NCBI RefSeq assembly: GCF_000807255.1
Contig: NZ_CP009268.1
Location: 4,184,384 to 4,248,383, forward strand
Direction: 5' to 3'
Source of the DNA: Clostridium pasteurianum DSM 525 = ATCC 6013
GTDB lineage: Bacteria > Bacillota > Clostridia > Clostridiales > Clostridiaceae
DNA length: 64,000 bases
The notes below the pieces were generated by a model. The model saw nothing but the letters and a program-made list of their open reading frames with translations. It was not told the origin of the DNA and ran no database searches. The position numbers and the translations under genes are program-made. Shown piece after piece: positions 61,758-64,000 of the stretch (positions within the stretch are counted from its first letter, which is position 1; the number at the start of each line of letters is the position of its first letter).

Positions 61758-63089
61758 TTATTTTGCCCATTCGCTTCTTATATCCTTCATAGCATCTCTA
61801 ATGAGATCATAACCATTAGCTCTTTCCTTCTTTTCTACAGAACTATTTAATCTAAATATTATTCCCATAGGATTTTCAAGTGACAATTCTTCATTTATAC
61901 CAGTTAATACCCAAATAGTTTTATAATTATAAGATTTAACTATAAGTTCTTTTTCTCCCACTCCATCTGTAAAAAATATAACTACATAATCTCTAAGCCT
62001 TTTATCATATATATATTGAAATACTGGAGAAAATTTAGTTCCTCCTTTAGTATTTATCTTTTCTTTAATATCTTTTATATTTTTAACTTTATATATCCTT
62101 CTTATTTCTTCATCACATTCAATTATTGATATGTCAAAAGGATAATTTTTAACTATGGAGAAAATTTCTATCATGGATTGTTCTATTTCTCTATCTGTCA
62201 TACTTCCACTAATATCAATAGCTATTAGTATTTTTACTATTCTATTTGATAATTTTCCTCTTATATCTAATCTATTAGGCTGTCTTCTATCTTTTCTTGT
62301 TACAGTTTTTTTATGACCTGATGGTAATGTACCAATTATATTTTTAAGATAATCTTTCCATGCAATTTCAGATGTTCTATTAAGTGCCTTCATAAGTACA
62401 TCTATACTTTCAGGTACTTTCTCTTTATATGCATTGTTAGCCGTCTTTTTTATTATTTCATCTATTTGACCTAAAGTAATATCATCGTCCATATCATTCC
62501 AAATTTCATGTAATTTTAAAAAATCCTTTTCAAATTCCTCTTGCTTTTTAATTTTTTTATCTATACCCTTCTGTATCTTTTGGGCATATTGTTCCATAGT
62601 CTTATCTTCTTCTAGTTCTATATTATAAGCTAATTTTACATTTTCAAGCTGTGCTGACCAGGGTGGTAAATACATCAAATATTGATTTATAGATACATCC
62701 ATAGCAAGATTTATAGCAAGCTCACTATATTTATTTTTTAATTTTTTTGCTCTTATATAATGTTTACTCATAATATGATATATTTCATGTTTAATTAAAG
62801 CTTGCATTTCCCTTAGTGTACACTCTAAAAATATAGTTGGATTAAAATACGCTGTAAAGTACGCACCAGATAATTTCGTTTCTAAGGCAGTAGAAAGTTT
62901 AAAATTTATTTTTCTTTTAATCTGAATAAAAAATAATCCAAAGAAATTTTCATCACCTGTCATAAGAGATAAATTACACATTGCTATTAATTGTAAAAAT
63001 CTTTTCTCAAATTCAGTAGAACTATCAATTCCTATTTGAACTTCTTCATACAGTTCATTTTTTAAAATTTCAAATTTATTTTGATCCAT
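61758..63089 (-). CDS. VWA-domain metallopeptidase-like protein (DUF2201)
   Basis: 443 residues. The N-terminal DUF2201 part has a zincin-like HExxH, 'LIKHEIYHIMSKHYIRAKKL' (His-Glu-x-x-His near residue 92). The C-terminal von Willebrand factor A domain has the MIDAS start 'IAIDISGSMTD', then 'NTKGGTKFSPVF' and 'VVIFFTDGVGE'. It is the usual partner of a MoxR-type AAA ATPase, encoded 15 bases upstream. Such pairs are thought to act as chaperones assembling protein or metal complexes. The client is unknown. Confidence 0.88.
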   Translation of the reverse strand: MDQNKFEILKNELYEEVQIGIDSSTEFEKRFLQLIAMCNLSLMTGDENFFGLFFIQIKRKINFKLSTALETKLSGAYFTAYFNPTIFLECTLREMQALIKHEIYHIMSKHYIRAKKLKNKYSELAINLAMDVSINQYLMYLPPWSAQLENVKLAYNIELEEDKTMEQYAQKIQKGIDKKIKKQEEFEKDFLKLHEIWNDMDDDITLGQIDEIIKKTANNAYKEKVPESIDVLMKALNRTSEIAWKDYLKNIIGTLPSGHKKTVTRKDRRQPNRLDIRGKLSNRIVKILIAIDISGSMTDREIEQSMIEIFSIVKNYPFDISIIECDEEIRRIYKVKNIKDIKEKINTKGGTKFSPVFQYIYDKRLRDYVVIFFTDGVGEKELIVKSYNYKTIWVLTGINEELSLENPMGIIFRLNSSVEKKERANGYDLIRDAMKDIRSEWAK

Positions 63090-63104
63090 ACCTTTCTTCC
63101 CCTC

Positions 63105-64000
63105 TTAATTTAAATATATAGAAAAGAAGTCTTCAATAAAATCTTTATTCATTAAGAATTCCCTGTAGATATTATCTTCATAACTTTCTTTAAGTTCTTT
63201 CATTATAGCAAGCCTTAAATCTGATGGATAATATCTGAGTAATTTAGAAAATATATCTATCATTTGTATTCTATCATCACTATTTTTTATGTACTCAAAA
63301 ACATTTTTAGCTATTAAATATAATCTTGAGTGATTTTCACTTTTTATTTCTTCTATGATTTCTGAAGTTAACCTATCCTCTAAAAACATTCTTTCTGGGG
63401 TAATAATAGGTCTCTTATTGCTATCTATAAAGTTCATAAATTCCTGTGCTATACTGTTTCCAACATTTCCCTTTATAACATTATATATAATATTCTTATG
63501 TACTGCTTTAGATTTGCTTAAATATAATCTATATGCATTAGAAACTCTCTCCCAGCTTCTTGGTGTTGCCTTTACCATTTCTATTGAATTAGGAGTATGA
63601 AGATATTCCGGAAATAAAGATATAAAATTTACTATATCTTCATGTATGTTTTGAATTTTATCATTTTTTTCAATACCCCAACCAATCCAGCTCTTTGCAT
63701 CTGCTTCTACTTCTATCCATACAAAACGATCTTCTTGTGCTGCATCCATATCTACTACTTGATAATCTGTATTATTGTATTTTTCATATTTATTAGAAGG
63801 GTTCATAGCAGCTACAACTTTTACTTGTCTAGGTATTTTAAAACTATTTATTTCTCTATCAAGTATTATATTCATTAATTCTTGTTGTACACTATGTTCA
63901 CAACGATTTAATTCATCTATAAATAATATTATTGTTTTATCAGAATCTTTACTTAAAACTCTATCTATTTCCTGCAGCTTAGTATGCACAGCATAAACAG
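63105..64000 (-). CDS. MoxR-type AAA ATPase (partial, 5' end outside the window)
   Basis: The frame is open to the right edge, reading VYAVHTKLQEIDRVL at the break, so the Walker A part lies beyond 64000. Visible are Walker B 'TIILFIDELNRCEHSVQQEL', 'VKVVAAMNPSNKYEKYN' (sensor 1) and 'DAAQEDRFVWIEVEAD' (arginine finger region). The C-terminal helical lid contains 'TPRSWERVSNAYRLYLS'. It is co-transcribed with the VWA/DUF2201 gene that follows after 15 bases. Confidence 0.88.
   Translation of the reverse strand, partial: VYAVHTKLQEIDRVLSKDSDKTIILFIDELNRCEHSVQQELMNIILDREINSFKIPRQVKVVAAMNPSNKYEKYNNTDYQVVDMDAAQEDRFVWIEVEADAKSWIGWGIEKNDKIQNIHEDIVNFISLFPEYLHTPNSIEMVKATPRSWERVSNAYRLYLSKSKAVHKNIIYNVIKGNVGNSIAQEFMNFIDSNKRPIITPERMFLEDRLTSEIIEEIKSENHSRLYLIAKNVFEYIKNSDDRIQMIDIFSKLLRYYPSDLRLAIMKELKESYEDNIYREFLMNKDFIEDFFSIYLN

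Overview
The window is AT-rich chromosomal DNA of a Gram-positive, spore-forming anaerobe, most likely Clostridium sensu stricto. The evidence is the very low GC, strong AGGAGG-type ribosome binding sites with many TTG and GTG starts, a GerMN lipoprotein, a reverse rubrerythrin, an AbrB-type regulator with a C-terminal Cys4 knuckle, a T-box leader, and a type II fatty-acid operon that uses FabK rather than FabI. No species name can be given from sequence alone.

Layout. 1-3.7 kb (minus): 5' end of a PLP aminotransferase, a SEC-C protein, a CxxH/CxxC mini-protein, a GerMN lipoprotein, walJ and murA. 3.9-5.7 kb: a complete ISLre2-family insertion sequence. 5.8-11.8 kb (plus): a 2H phosphoesterase, an isoleucine T-box driving ilvE-larA, a dUTPase, a small DMT transporter and a subtilisin-like protease. 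11.9-15.4 kb: RNase Z, ferritin and a 5'-nucleotidase-family enzyme. 15.6-27.4 kb: a three-gene efflux operon, a polar amino-acid ABC operon, a membrane-anchored MutS-like ATPase, an orphan zinc-type binding protein and a SIMPL protein. 27.5-33.1 kb (minus): modD, a soluble binding protein, a metallochaperone-like GTPase and an ABC-type ATPase, interrupted by a decayed IS607-family element. 33.4-46.2 kb (minus): topB, then the fatty-acid operon FabK-like/fabH/fabK/fabD/fabG/fabF/accB/fabZ/accC/accD/accA. 46.6-51.7 kb: a small Cys protein, cinA, an M23 peptidase and a DnaD/DnaI-like helicase-loading pair. 51.86-52.52 kb: eight tRNA genes as two copies of a four-tRNA block. 52.7-61.1 kb (minus): PPDK regulatory protein, a CoA-binding protein, a BaiN-like flavoprotein, an acyl-ACP thioesterase, a DUF1858 protein, purA, a second flavoprotein, reverse rubrerythrin and a dipeptidase. 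61.4-64 kb: abrB and a VWA/MoxR pair that runs off the window.

Four observations stand out. (1) A ~165-bp quasi-palindromic non-coding element occurs twice: once inside the T-box leader, between its stem II region and its antiterminator, and once between fabZ and accC. (2) A permease-less modD/binding-protein/GTPase/ATPase cluster looks like an intracellular metal or cofactor delivery system. (3) Removing the IS607 element at its GG ends restores a perfect Shine-Dalgarno/start-codon arrangement for the ATPase, so the element split that gene's translation signal. (4) A LarA homologue with all four key residues is co-transcribed with ilvE under an isoleucine T-box, pointing to a branched-chain 2-hydroxyacid substrate.

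Regulation visible in the sequence includes a FabT/FabR-type box at the fatty-acid promoter, PerR-like boxes before reverse rubrerythrin and ferritin, and a 16-bp-arm palindrome at the promoter of the zinc-type binding protein.
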